Of a DNA stretch of 64,000 bases, positions 1-9,284 are shown piece by piece. The stretch spans positions 1-64,000 of the forward strand of contig CADECW010000003.1 of the NCBI GenBank assembly GCA_902825855.1, read 5' to 3'. The notes under the pieces were generated by a model. That model did not search any database and had not been told where the DNA came from. It worked only from the letters and a program-made list of their open reading frames with translations. Position 1 is the stretch's first letter, and each line of letters begins with the position of its first letter. The translations under genes and the position numbers were made by a program. This DNA comes from an uncultured Rhodospirillales bacterium. Its GTDB lineage: Bacteria > Pseudomonadota > Alphaproteobacteria > Reyranellales > Reyranellaceae.

Positions 1-57
1 GTGTTGAAGAACGGCAATCGCAGCTTCCAGGAATTCGAGTTCACCTCGAAGAAGTAG
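1..57 (+). CDS. C-terminal end of an unidentified protein (partial)
   Basis: An open frame enters from the left edge and ends at a TAG at 55-57. Only 18 residues are visible, ending in FEFTSKK. The tail is too short to assign a family. The true start lies outside the window. Confidence 0.4.
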   Translation: MLKNGNRSFQEFEFTSKK

Positions 58-134
58 GGAGGGGGAGTCGGGCACGCCCAGTTGCGGAAGCCCTACCAAG
101 CTCTCGTCCAACCCGCACCAAGAAGGGGGAGTCG

Positions 135-215
135 ATGAACGAATGGGTTTGGTTGGCGTGCGTTGGTCTTGTGCTGGCCGTGGTGCTCTGGTTCATTTTC
201 ACTCGCAGCAACTAG
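135..215 (+). CDS. 26-residue single-pass membrane microprotein
   Basis: A short frame starts at ATG 135 after a strong purine-rich Shine-Dalgarno stretch (AAGGGGGAG) about 4 bases upstream. It encodes MNEWVWLACVGLV followed by a hydrophobic run and ends in a short polar tail (FTRSN). One transmembrane helix fills most of the peptide, with charged or polar residues only at the ends. Function is unknown. Short peptides of this type often modulate larger membrane complexes, but nothing nearby names a partner. It could be a chance frame; the ribosome binding site and clean topology argue that it is translated. Confidence 0.45.
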   Translation: MNEWVWLACVGLVLAVVLWFIFTRSN

Positions 216-634
216 ATGTGCGCACTTGCCCGTCGGACAGTCCTTCCGGCGGTTCTTCTCTCCGAAGAAGGGAGATGGCGGAGTCGGCCCCCTTTAGGTG
301 CTCTCTACGAATTCCCGAAAACGATACTGACGCTACTCTACTACAGTTCTTGACGCTGATACACTTTGGTTATAATGTCGGCGCCTCGAGTTGCTTTTCG
401 CGTCGTCGTTCTTTGCATCGTCTATCCGAACCAGAGGGGGCGGCGGCCGCCGTGCGTCTACGTTGCTCGCGAGTGCTGCGGCCGGATGAACCACGCACGG
501 GCTGGTCGATCCGACCCTCGCCGAGGGCGAAAAGCGGTAGCGCAACTAGCGTAACTGTCTGAATGCAACCTGGACTGCACCCCTTGGGTGAGACAGCAAA
601 ACTGTCGACAGCGGTTCCCACCCATCGAGGTTCG
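216..634. other. Gap with no convincing gene
   Basis: The open frames here have no ribosome binding site and arginine-rich, shadow-like composition. The stretch contains a good sigma70-type promoter (350-376), and the downstream 150-200 bases hold a small GC-rich hairpin near 515-527. A small RNA is possible. Confidence 0.4.
350..376 (+). promoter_or_regulatory. Sigma70-type promoter without an obvious gene
   Basis: TTGACG at 350-355 is followed after 15 bases by a perfect TATAAT at 371-376. The spacing is two bases short of the optimum, but both hexamers are close to consensus, which is unusual in this GC-rich window. Transcription would start near 383 and run rightwards into a region with no credible reading frame. 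Confidence 0.5.
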
Positions 635-841
635 TCAGCGTCGCCGCCTGCGATGCAGAAGCAGCGCGCCGATCGCCAGCGCAAGAACGGCCGCCACGCC
701 GCAACCTAGTGAGACATAGCCGGCGACGCTTCCTTCGCGCCAAGGGTCGCCCTCGGTCGCGCGGACCACGAACATCAGATAGAGCGCGAGGCCCAGGAGG
801 ATAAGAAACAGGGCCATGAGCGACCAGGACTTGGTAGTCAT
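635..841 (-). CDS. Small two-helix membrane protein
   Basis: A 68-residue protein with two clear hydrophobic helices, at about residues 7-27 and 43-62. They are separated by a polar loop (RATEGDPWREG), and the protein ends in a run of five arginines (HRRRRR) that would place the C-terminus in the cytoplasm. No family is recognised. The start (MTTKSWS) has only a weak ribosome binding site. It lies alone on the minus strand, facing away from the lipoprotein at 905-1090. Confidence 0.5.
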   Translation of the reverse strand: MTTKSWSLMALFLILLGLALYLMFVVRATEGDPWREGSVAGYVSLGCGVAAVLALAIGALLLHRRRRR

Positions 842-904
842 TGGTTCGGCTCGCCGATGTACTTCAACTCTGTCGATTGCGCGGGCGACTTTGCAGGCGT
901 CGAG

Positions 905-1090
905 TCACCCTTGCGGTATGGCGAACGTGATCGAGGGTCCTGCTCCGGCGCCGCCATAAGGATAACCGTAAGGTGCGCTGTATCCGTAGGATGGGCGCGC
1001 GTAGCCGTCGTTGTCGGTCGTGCAGGCCCCGGCCAGTACGGTCAAGGCGGCAGCTAGAGCTGCAACGGCGCCCCGCATTCCGATCCTCAT
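905..1090 (-). CDS. Small putative lipoprotein, Gly/Tyr-rich
   Basis: A 61-residue protein. The start at 1090 is chosen over an upstream ATG because GGAGG lies 5 bases before it and it gives a proper signal peptide: Met-Arg, a hydrophobic run of alanines and leucines, then a lipobox-like LAGAC. The mature part is low-complexity, rich in Tyr, Gly and Pro (YGYSAPYGYPYGG). Cysteine acylation and membrane anchoring are inferred from the lipobox, which has Ala rather than the usual Leu at -3. Function is unknown. It is divergent from the CsbD gene. Confidence 0.55.
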   Translation of the reverse strand: MRIGMRGAVAALAAALTVLAGACTTDNDGYARPSYGYSAPYGYPYGGAGAGPSITFAIPQG

Positions 1091-1221
1091 GGCAGCCTCC
1101 TTGGTGCTCGTGTGCTGATAAAACCCACGACGCCGATTGGTTGCATTCGTCCGCGTTTCAGCCCCGAGCAACCCGCATGGATGTTCGAGCATTGCATTGT
1201 CGACCTACAAAGGAGTGCGGA

Positions 1222-1410
1222 ATGAGCAGTACGAGTGACAAGCTGAAAGGCACCGCCAATCAGATCGCCGGCAAGGTGAAGCAGGGAGTCGGTGAAGCCA
1301 CGGACGACCCGCAGCTGAAGGGTGAAGGCAAGCTGCAGGAGGCCAAGGGCGACCTGCAGAAAGCGGTCGGCAAAGCCAAGGACGCGGTCAAGAAGGCTAT
1401 CGATCCTTAA
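1222..1410 (+). CDS. CsbD family stress protein
   Basis: A 62-residue hydrophilic, Lys/Ala/Gly-rich protein of the CsbD family (sigma-B-controlled in Bacillus; role in the cell unknown). The family pattern DKLKGTANQIAGKVKQGVGE is visible at the N-terminus, followed by two more amphipathic LKGEGK/LQEAKGD-like segments. AGGAG at 1211-1215 fixes the ATG at 1222. A strong hairpin follows 25 bases after the stop. Its position beside a stressosome operon fits a stress role, but I see no EcfG promoter immediately upstream of this gene. Confidence 0.85.
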   Translation: MSSTSDKLKGTANQIAGKVKQGVGEATDDPQLKGEGKLQEAKGDLQKAVGKAKDAVKKAIDP

Positions 1411-1434
1411 CAACCAACTGTGACGCGTTGAGCG

Positions 1435-1462
1435 GCAAAGGGCGCCGGCTGGCGCCCTTTGC
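1435..1462 (+). terminator. Strong hairpin after csbD-like gene
   Basis: A perfect 12-bp stem (GCAAAGGGCGCC / GGCGCCCTTTGC) with a 4-base loop GGCT. There is no T-run afterwards, so termination may be partial, but placement between csbD and the rsbR promoter suits a terminator. Confidence 0.6.
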
Positions 1463-1476
1463 GTTGCCGCGGCACG

Positions 1477-1488
1477 ACTGTCGACAGT
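1477..1488. repeat. 12-bp perfect palindrome upstream of the rsbR promoter
   Basis: ACTGTCGACAGT is its own reverse complement and ends 3 bases before the GGAAC element. An 11-base match (ACTGTCGACAG) occurs at 601-611. It could be an operator; no known regulator is assigned. Confidence 0.35.
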
Positions 1489-1491
1489 CTC

Positions 1492-1516
1492 GGAACCTCC
1501 ACGCCTCTTGTGCGTT
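1492..1516 (+). promoter_or_regulatory. EcfG-type general stress promoter for the rsb operon
   Basis: GGAAC at 1492-1496 is followed by exactly 16 bases and CGTT at 1513-1516. This matches the alphaproteobacterial EcfG/SigT consensus (GGAAC-N16/17-CGTT). It lies 57 bases before the rsbR ATG, in the only promoter-sized gap ahead of six tightly packed genes. Confidence 0.65.
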
Positions 1517-1573
1517 GAAAACTATTGGCGAAGCCCGTCGCACCGGGCGCTAACGCACCGGGGGGACCACCTT

Positions 1574-2467
1574 ATGGCGAAATCGACAACGCAGACGGCC
1601 CTGGCGCGTCTCATTTCCGACAACGAAGCAGGAATACTGGCGGATTGGGTCCGTTCCCTTTCGGCATCCGAGAGCCGAATCTCGCCGCAGGAGGCCCAGG
1701 GACAGGGCAAGGACTTGCTGCACGCCTTGGGCAAGGCAATTGCCGACGGCAACATCACCGACATCCGCGCGGCAGAGTTTGCCGACGTCCGCGACTTGCT
1801 GGCCGGCTACTCGCGTTCGCGCGCGCTGCAGGGCTTTTCGCCATCCGAGACCGCGACGTTCATTTTCTCCCTGAAGCAGGCACTGTTCGAGCGCATCCGC
1901 GCGACGACCAAGGACGCCGGCCAGATGGCGGACAGCATATGGGCGCTCAGCGTGCTGATCGACCAGCTTGGGCTGTTCACCATCGAGAGCTTCCAGAAGA
2001 CGCGCGACGAGCTGATCGAGCGCCAGCGCCAGGAGATCGAGGAATTGTCGACCCCGGTCGTCAAGTTGTGGGACGGCATCGTCGCCCTTCCGCTGATCGG
2101 CACGCTCGATAGCGGCCGCACCCAGGTCGTGATGCAGAACCTGCTGGAGACCATCGTGCAGACCGGGGCGGAGATCGCCATTCTCGACATCACCGGCGTG
2201 CCCACCGTCGATACGCTGGTCGCCCAGCATCTTTTGAAGACCGTGTCGGCGGCCCGCCTGATGGGCGCCGACTGCATCATCAGCGGCATCCGCCCGCAGA
2301 TCGCCCAGACCATCGTGCAGCTCGGCGTCGAGCTGAACGTGATCTCCAAGGCGACGCTCGCCGACGCGCTGGCGCTGGCGCTGAAGCGCACCGGCCGTGC
2401 GGTCGAGAAAGTTAAGAGGAATCCGAAGCTCCATGCCGACGAGCCGGTCGCCGAGAAGCGCGACTGA
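1574..2467 (+). CDS. rsbR: RsbR-type stressosome protein (sensor plus STAS domain)
   Basis: A 297-residue RsbR co-antagonist. In Bacillus, RsbR and RsbS build the stressosome that sequesters the kinase RsbT until stress. Residues 10-150 form an all-helical RsbRD-type N-terminal sensory domain, and residues 160-285 a STAS domain. Threonines T211 and T214 (GVPTVDT) lie where RsbR proteins are phosphorylated by RsbT. I chose ATG 1574 (MAKSTTQ); the upstream alternative at 1508 overlaps the promoter. The gene is 9 bases from rsbS and follows an EcfG-type promoter. The ligand or stress sensed is not evident. Confidence 0.9.
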   Translation: MAKSTTQTALARLISDNEAGILADWVRSLSASESRISPQEAQGQGKDLLHALGKAIADGNITDIRAAEFADVRDLLAGYSRSRALQGFSPSETATFIFSLKQALFERIRATTKDAGQMADSIWALSVLIDQLGLFTIESFQKTRDELIERQRQEIEELSTPVVKLWDGIVALPLIGTLDSGRTQVVMQNLLETIVQTGAEIAILDITGVPTVDTLVAQHLLKTVSAARLMGADCIISGIRPQIAQTIVQLGVELNVISKATLADALALALKRTGRAVEKVKRNPKLHADEPVAEKRD

Positions 2468-2476
2468 GGCTCGACC

Positions 2477-2863
2477 ATGGACAACATACCCATCCTCAAG
2501 ATCGGCCATGCCTTGCTGGTGACCATCCAGGTCGACATGCACGACCGGCTGGCCACCCAGCTCCAGGAAGACCTCACGACCCGGATCGTCCAGCACCGCG
2601 CCCGCGGCGTGCTGATCGACATTTCGGCACTGGAGATCGTCGACAGCTTCATCGGCCGCATGTTGGCCAATATCGCCAGCGTCTCGCGCCTGCTCGATGC
2701 CGACACGGTCGTGGTCGGCATGCGTCCTGAAGTGGCAATCACCCTGGTGGAGCTCGGGCTCGGCCTGCCCGGCGTCAAGACGGCGCTCAACGCCGAGCGA
2801 GGGCTCGCGCTGATCGGCGGCGTGCAGAGCGAGCAGGCGACGGAAGATGCCGACGACGACTGA
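2477..2863 (+). CDS. rsbS: RsbS stressosome scaffold (STAS domain)
   Basis: A 128-residue single STAS-domain protein. Serine S57 in EIVDSFIGR is the expected RsbT phosphorylation site, which when modified releases RsbT from the stressosome. Length is close to the Bacillus protein, with a short C-terminal extension that ends in several acidic residues. The gene lies between rsbR and rsbT and overlaps rsbT by 17 bases, which implies coupled translation and fixed stoichiometry. It is distinguished from RsbV by its position beside rsbR/rsbT and by the VDSF motif. Confidence 0.9.
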   Translation: MDNIPILKIGHALLVTIQVDMHDRLATQLQEDLTTRIVQHRARGVLIDISALEIVDSFIGRMLANIASVSRLLDADTVVVGMRPEVAITLVELGLGLPGVKTALNAERGLALIGGVQSEQATEDADDD

Positions 2864-3248
2864 AACGCTGCCGATCAAGAACGGCGACGATATCGTCCGC
2901 GTTCGCCAGAAGGTGCGGGTACGCGCCGTCGAGGTCGGGCTTTCGCTGGTCGATCAGACCAAGCTGATCACGGCGGCAAGCGAACTCGCCCGCAACGCGC
3001 TGGACTACGGCAAAGGCGGCCATGCCGACATCGAGACCATCGCCGAGCTGAAACGCGGCGTCCGCATCGTGTTCCGCGACAAGGGGCCGGGCATCGCCGA
3101 CATCCAGCAGGCGCTGACCGATGGCTTCACATCGGGCAATGGCCTGGGCCACGGCCTGGGCGGTGCCAAGCGGCTGGTCGACGATTTCCACATCCAGAGC
3201 CACCCGGGCGAAGGCACGACCGTCACCATAGCGCGGTGGAAGCGATGA
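2847..3248 (+). CDS. rsbT: RsbT serine/threonine kinase (GHKL)
   Basis: A 133-residue GHKL ATPase. The N-box (SELARNALDYG, about residues 47-57), G1 box (DKGPGIAD) and G2 box (GNGLGHGLGGAKRL) are all present. RsbT phosphorylates RsbR and RsbS and, once released, activates a downstream partner (RsbU in Bacillus). No rsbU or sigB is present, so the partner here must differ; the next genes (ATPase-phosphatase and hybrid kinase) are the obvious candidates. The stop overlaps the next ATG (ATGA at 3245-3248). Confidence 0.9.
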   Translation: MPTTTETLPIKNGDDIVRVRQKVRVRAVEVGLSLVDQTKLITAASELARNALDYGKGGHADIETIAELKRGVRIVFRDKGPGIADIQQALTDGFTSGNGLGHGLGGAKRLVDDFHIQSHPGEGTTVTIARWKR

Positions 3249-4251
3249 ACACGGTACTCTCCGTGCCCGATTCCAGCTACGTCGCCGGCGCACGGCGGGA
3301 GATCGAGGCTCTGGCGCGAAGCATCGGGTTCGATGAGAAAGATCGCGGCCGCGCCGCCCTGGTCGTCACCGAGCTTGCAACCAATCTCGCCCGCCACGGC
3401 CAGGGCGGTGACGTGCTGGCCAAGTCGATAAAGTCCGACGCCGCGACCGGGCTCGAGCTGATCGCCATCGATCGCGGCCCCGGCATGGCCAACGTCGCCG
3501 ACAGGCTTCGTGACGGGAGTTCGACCTACGGCGCGCCAGGCGCCTCGGCGGGTACCGGGCTGGGCGCCATCCGCCGCCAGGCCGACGAGTTCGACATCTT
3601 CTCGACGCCGGGCCAGGGCACGGCAGTGCTCGCCCGCCTGTGGCCGCAGCGTCAGGCCGTCGTCGACCGGGTCGCCCAGATCGGCGCCGTCTCGGTGCCC
3701 AAGCACGAAGAACAGGTGTGCGGCGATTCGTTGGGCATCCTGCAGGCCGGAACCACGATCTCTGCCATGGTGGTCGACGGGCTGGGCCACGGCGTCATGG
3801 CCAATGCCGCGGCAGAAGCAGCGCGGCGGCTGTTCTGCGCAGGATTTACCGCCTCGCCGGCGGCCGCGGTGCAGAAAATCCATGCCGGACTGCGGGCAAC
3901 GCGCGGTGCCGCGGTCGGCATCGTCACGATCGACCTGGCGGCGAACCGGGCGGTGTTCTGCGGGCTCGGCAACATCGCCGGGCTGGCGGCAGCCGGCGGC
4001 AACGTGCGGCGTTTCGTTTCCATGAACGGTATCGCCGGCCATACCGCCGGCACCTTCAGGGAGTTCATCTACCCGTGCGACGGCCCCGGACTGGTCATCG
4101 TGCTGCACTCCGACGGCATCTCGGCCAATTGGTCGCTGGACCGTTACCAGGGGCTAAGCGGGCGTCATGCCAGCCTGATCGCCGCCGTGTTGCTGCGCGA
4201 CTGCGGTCGCGGCCGCGACGATGCCACCGTTCTGGTGGTGAAGAGGGCGCC

Positions 4252-4255
<4 letters not shown>
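3245..4255 (+). CDS. RsbT/RsbW-like ATPase fused to a SpoIIE/RsbX-type phosphatase
   Basis: A 336-residue fusion. Residues 5-135 form a second GHKL domain (VTELATNLARHG, DRGPGMAN, GTGLGAIRR). Residues 150-336 form a PP2C-like domain as in RsbX, with metal-ligand-type motifs VVDGLGHG and LHSDGISANW. In Bacillus, RsbX dephosphorylates RsbR and RsbS to reset the stressosome; the C-terminal half probably does the same here. I chose ATG 3245, which overlaps the rsbT stop, over an in-frame GTG three codons earlier. The 3' end overlaps the next gene by four bases. Confidence 0.85.
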
Positions 4256-5999
<1,744 letters not shown>

Positions 6000-6003
<4 letters not shown>

Positions 6004-7973
6004 GCAAGTCGCTGATCCTGAACGTCGACGACAACGAGTCGGGCCGCTACGTCAAGACCCGTATCCTGCGCCAGGGCGGCTACGAGGTGATCGAGGCGCG
6101 CACCGGCGTGGAGGCTTTGGAGACGGCCCGGCGCGCCAAGCCCGACCTGGTGCTGCTCGACGTCAAGCTGCCTGATGTCTCGGGCTTCGAGGTCTGCCGG
6201 CTGATCAAGGAGCATATGCCGAAGCTCCTGGTGCTGCAGATTTCCGCCTCGTTCGTGGCGCCGACCGATCGCGCCACGGGGTTGGACAGCGGCGCCGACG
6301 CCTATCTCAGCCAGCCGGTCGAGCCGTCGGAGCTGCTGGCCACGGTGCGTGCCCTGCTGCGGCTCAAGCGCGCCGAGCAGGAGGCGCAGGAGAGCAACGA
6401 GCTCTATCGCGTCATCGTGCAGAGCGCCACCGACTACGCCATCGTCACGCTCGATCGCACCGGCCACGTCCTTACCTGGAGCAGCGGCGCGCAGCATGTG
6501 CTGGGCTGGTCGGAGGCGGAGATGAACGGCCAGTCGATCGATCGGTTGTTCACGCCGGAAGATGTGGCCGGCAATGTGCCGGCAGCCGATCGCGAACGCG
6601 CGGCCGGCGACGGCAGCACCAGCGCCGACCGCTGGCAGATGCGCAAGGACGGCAGCCGCCTGTGGGCCAGCAGCAGCCTGGTCCCCCTTCGCGCACACAT
6701 GAATGGTGTCACCGGCTTCATCCTGGTGCTGCGTGATCGCACCGTGGAGAAGAGCGAGCAGGATGCCATGCAGCGCGCCAACGCCTGGCTCGAGAGCGAG
6801 GTGACGGCCCGCACCGGCGCCTTGATGGAAGCGAATGCCCAGCTGCGCCGCGAGATCGAGGAACGCGAGCGCGCCGAGGACGCGCTGCGCCAGGCGCAGA
6901 AGATGGAAGCAGTCGGTCAGCTGACCGGCGGCATCGCGCACGACTTCAACAACATGCTGACGGTCGTGCTGGGCGCTACCGAAGCACTGAAGACCTCGCT
7001 GCCGATCGACGCCGCCGCGCAGCGGCGACGCGCCGATCTCGTGATGCAGGCAGCCACCCAGGCCGCCGGCCTCACTCACCGGCTACTCGCCTTTGCGCGC
7101 CCTCAGCCGCTCGATCCAAAGCCGACCAACCTCAACGCTCTGATCGGTGGCCTCATCGAGATGCTGCACCGCACGCTCGGCGAATCGATATCGCTCAAGA
7201 CCGACCTCGCCAGCGGGCTGCCGCTGGTACGCGTCGATGCCAATCAGCTTGAGAACGCCATCCTCAACCTGGTCGTGAATGCGCGCGATGCCATGGCAAG
7301 CGGCGGCACGCTGACGCTGCGGACTACGGCGCCGGAGCCCGGCTGGGTCGCTCTGTTGGTGGTCGACACCGGCACCGGAATGCCGGCGAGCGTGAGGGAG
7401 CGCGCTCTCGAGCCATTCTTCACGACAAAGCGCACCGGCGAAGGCACCGGCCTTGGCCTGTCGCAGGTCTACAGCTTCGTGAAGCAGTCGGGCGGCAGCC
7501 TCGGCATCGACTCCGCCGAAGGCGGCGGCACCACCGTCGAGTTGCGCTTTCCGGGCCTGCTGGTGGGCGCCGAGCCTGTCGAGACGGCGCCGCATGATGC
7601 AGGTGGCTTCCGTGGCGATGGCCGCCGGGCGCTGGTCGTAGAGGACCAGCAAGGCGTGCGCGAGCACGTTGCCGAAACCTTGCGCACTCTTGGCTTCGAG
7701 GTGGCGGCTGCCGGCGATGCTGCCGGAGCGATCGAATTCCTGCGGGGAAACCGGATCGACCTGCTGATGACGGATATCGGCCTGCCGGGCGGTGTCGACG
7801 GCTGGCGGCTGGCGGCCCAGGCGCGCAGCGTGATGCCTGGTGTGAAGATCGTGCTCATGACGGGCTATGCCCAGAGCACCCTCGAGCCGCTCGGCGCCGA
7901 CAGCGAGTTGCTGATGAAGCCTTTCATGCGCGCCGCGCTCGAAGGTCGCCTGGCCAGGCTGTTTGGGAGTTGA
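6000..7973 (+). CDS. REC-PAS-histidine kinase-REC hybrid protein
   Basis: A 657-residue cytoplasmic protein in four parts. An N-terminal receiver has phosphoacceptor D54 (LVLLDVKLP), and a PAS domain spans about 132-245. HisKA has H314 (GGIAHDFNNML) and is followed by an ATPase (NLVVNARDAM, DTGTGM, GTGLGLSQV). A C-terminal receiver has D592 (LLMTDIGLPGG). The first receiver may take phosphate from the preceding kinase, making a relay. The GTG start overlaps the previous stop (GTGA at 6000-6003). It is the last gene of the operon, with a hairpin at 7999-8016. No DNA-binding output is encoded here, so the final target is elsewhere. Confidence 0.88.
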
Positions 7974-7998
7974 TCGCAGCGCCCCGCGCCAAGAAGAA

Positions 7999-8016
7999 GC
8001 CCGGCTCGCGCCGGGC
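7999..8016 (+). terminator. Hairpin at end of the stressosome operon
   Basis: A 7-bp perfect GC stem GCCCGGC / GCCGGGC around loop TCGC, 25 bases after the stop of the last kinase. There is no T-tract, so the call is moderate. Confidence 0.45.
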
Positions 8017-8052
8017 CGACAGGGGCAGATGATTCAAGATTGGTTCGTCGTC

Positions 8053-8136
8053 TCAATGCAGCCAGCCGACTGCCCACATCAGCAACAGGATGGGGATCGG
8101 CACTCCGAGCAACCACAACAGACCAGCGCGGCCCAT
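8053..8136 (-). CDS. 27-residue hydrophobic membrane peptide
   Basis: A peptide MGRAGLLWLLGVPIPILLLM plus AVGWLH. I chose the ATG at 8136 because GGAGAG lies 5 bases upstream; an ATG four codons earlier overlaps that site. The MGR-LLWLLG-PIP pattern is one I associate with small conserved membrane proteins of proteobacteria, of unknown function. It runs against the stressosome operon. Confidence 0.55.
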   Translation of the reverse strand: MGRAGLLWLLGVPIPILLLMWAVGWLH

Positions 8137-8231
8137 GTTTCTCTCCATCGTTGGACGCACTGGAAACGCTGGCGGCGGCACGGCGTTGCGAGCCCGAGCG
8201 CGGCAGGCGTGGGAAGTGATTGCGGTCGCGG

Positions 8232-8447
8232 TCAAGCAGCGGATGGCTGTCCGGCGTCCGTCACAAGCGTAGTGTAACGTCGATGGCCGACGGCCGTCAG
8301 CCGCCAGGCGTGACCGGTCCATTCAATCAGTTCGAGCTGCAACAAGCGACGAAGGTGTGCGGGCTCGATCGGGTCGAAACTACCGAACCCGATCTTTCGC
8401 AAAGCCGATTCTTCTTTGCGGGTCAGCGGCGCCAGCAAGCTCTTCAT
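8232..8447 (-). CDS. Small conserved-type hypothetical, possible winged-helix fragment
   Basis: A 71-residue soluble protein, MKSLLAPLTRKEESALRKIG and onwards. The pattern of a helix, then HLRRLLQLELIEWTGHAWRLTAVGHRRY, resembles the recognition helix and wing of a winged-helix fold (rule of thumb only). It sits alone on the minus strand with AT-richer sequence upstream. Function is unknown. It is preferred to opposite-strand frames because its composition is protein-like. Confidence 0.5.
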   Translation of the reverse strand: MKSLLAPLTRKEESALRKIGFGSFDPIEPAHLRRLLQLELIEWTGHAWRLTAVGHRRYTTLVTDAGQPSAA

Positions 8448-8579
8448 GGAAGCCCCCTTTTTCGCTGTCAGCTAGCAAGCGACCACGGTTCCCTGGCAAG
8501 GATCTTCGCCGCATTAATTTGGCGCGGCCACGGATTGGTCACTTGTCGGGGAAAAGTCTGGGAACACTTGCGCTTTCTC

Positions 8580-8604
8580 GGAACGGGGCAACTGGGCTGC
8601 CGTC
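8580..8604 (+). promoter_or_regulatory. Near-match to an EcfG promoter
   Basis: GGAAC at 8580-8584, 16 bases, then CGTC at 8601-8604 (consensus CGTT, one mismatch). It lies 45 bases before the start of the FMN-binding stress protein, whose family is commonly in general stress regulons. Confidence 0.35.
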
Positions 8605-8648
8605 CATGCCGTTGCTCTGCCATCTGTAAGCAAATGTGGAGTTCACCG

Positions 8649-9137
8649 ATGGCCACCGCGCGCGAGCTCGAGGACAAGTTTTGGGCCGCCCTAAAATCCG
8701 ACCGCACCATGATGCTGGGGCTAGATGGAGTGGAAGACGGTCATGCGCGACCGATGACGGCGCAGCTCGACGGCAAGAAGGGACCGATCTGGTTCTTTAC
8801 GGCGAAGGACAATGGCCTGGTGCAGAGGCTGAAGCGAGGGGACCGGGCGATCGCAACCTTCGCCTCCAAGGGCCACGACCTCTTCGCCACGCTGCATGGA
8901 TCGGTTTCGATCGACAACGACCGCGCGGTGATCGACCGGCTGTGGAACCGGTTTGTCGCCGCATGGTACGAAGGTGGAAAGGACGATCCGAAGTTGACGC
9001 TGCTGCGCTTCGATGCGGAAAAGGCCGAGGTCTGGCTGGATGCATCGAGCATCGTTGCTGGTATCAGGATGCTGCTCGGAGCCGATCCCAAGCAGGACTA
9101 CAAGGACAAGGTCGGGGAAGTCGACCTGCGCAACTAG
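8649..9137 (+). CDS. Pyridoxamine 5'-phosphate oxidase-fold protein (general stress protein 26 type)
   Basis: A 162-residue split-barrel flavin-binding protein. Motifs typical of the GSP26 group are visible: ARPMTAQLDGKKGPIWFFTAKD, then a region in which SKGHDLFATLHGSVSI forms core strands and RFVAAWYEGGKDDPKLTLLRFD the later strand. These proteins bind FMN or related cofactors; catalysis is mostly unproven. The ATG at 8649 has GGAG 7 bases upstream and is preferred over an in-frame ATG at 8634. A near-consensus EcfG promoter lies ahead, which fits stress control. Confidence 0.82.
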   Translation: MATARELEDKFWAALKSDRTMMLGLDGVEDGHARPMTAQLDGKKGPIWFFTAKDNGLVQRLKRGDRAIATFASKGHDLFATLHGSVSIDNDRAVIDRLWNRFVAAWYEGGKDDPKLTLLRFDAEKAEVWLDASSIVAGIRMLLGADPKQDYKDKVGEVDLRN

Positions 9138-9251
9138 CCGATCTACGCGGCGAGGCAATCCGCAAGACAACCAGCACCAAGGAACTTTCGGGGGGCCGCA
9201 CGGCCCTCCCAGCGGCAGTTGGTGCGGGAGCTATTGCGTTTTGCTAGAAGA

Positions 9252-9266
9252 GAACATATGTAGAAC
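9252..9266 (+). promoter_or_regulatory. LexA (SOS) box
   Basis: GAAC at 9252-9255, exactly 7 bases, then GAAC at 9263-9266. This is the reverse-strand form of the alphaproteobacterial LexA site GTTC-N7-GTTC. It lies 18 bases before the GTG of the radical SAM gene, where bound LexA would block transcription. Confidence 0.72.
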
Positions 9267-9284
9267 AAGATCAACGAGGTCGCC

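Noticed and set aside
366-554. 62-codon frame just after the orphan promoter
   Set aside because: It starts with TTG inside the -10 region, has no ribosome site, and the product is arginine-rich.
1550-2878. 442-codon open frame antisense to rsbR and rsbS
   Set aside because: It mirrors two clear STAS-domain genes; the His/Asp/Gln-rich product is typical of the reverse frame of GC-rich genes.
3640-4251. N-terminal extension of the hybrid kinase frame
   Set aside because: The extra 204 residues are arginine-rich and lie under the phosphatase gene; ATG 4252 overlaps its stop and begins the conserved domain.
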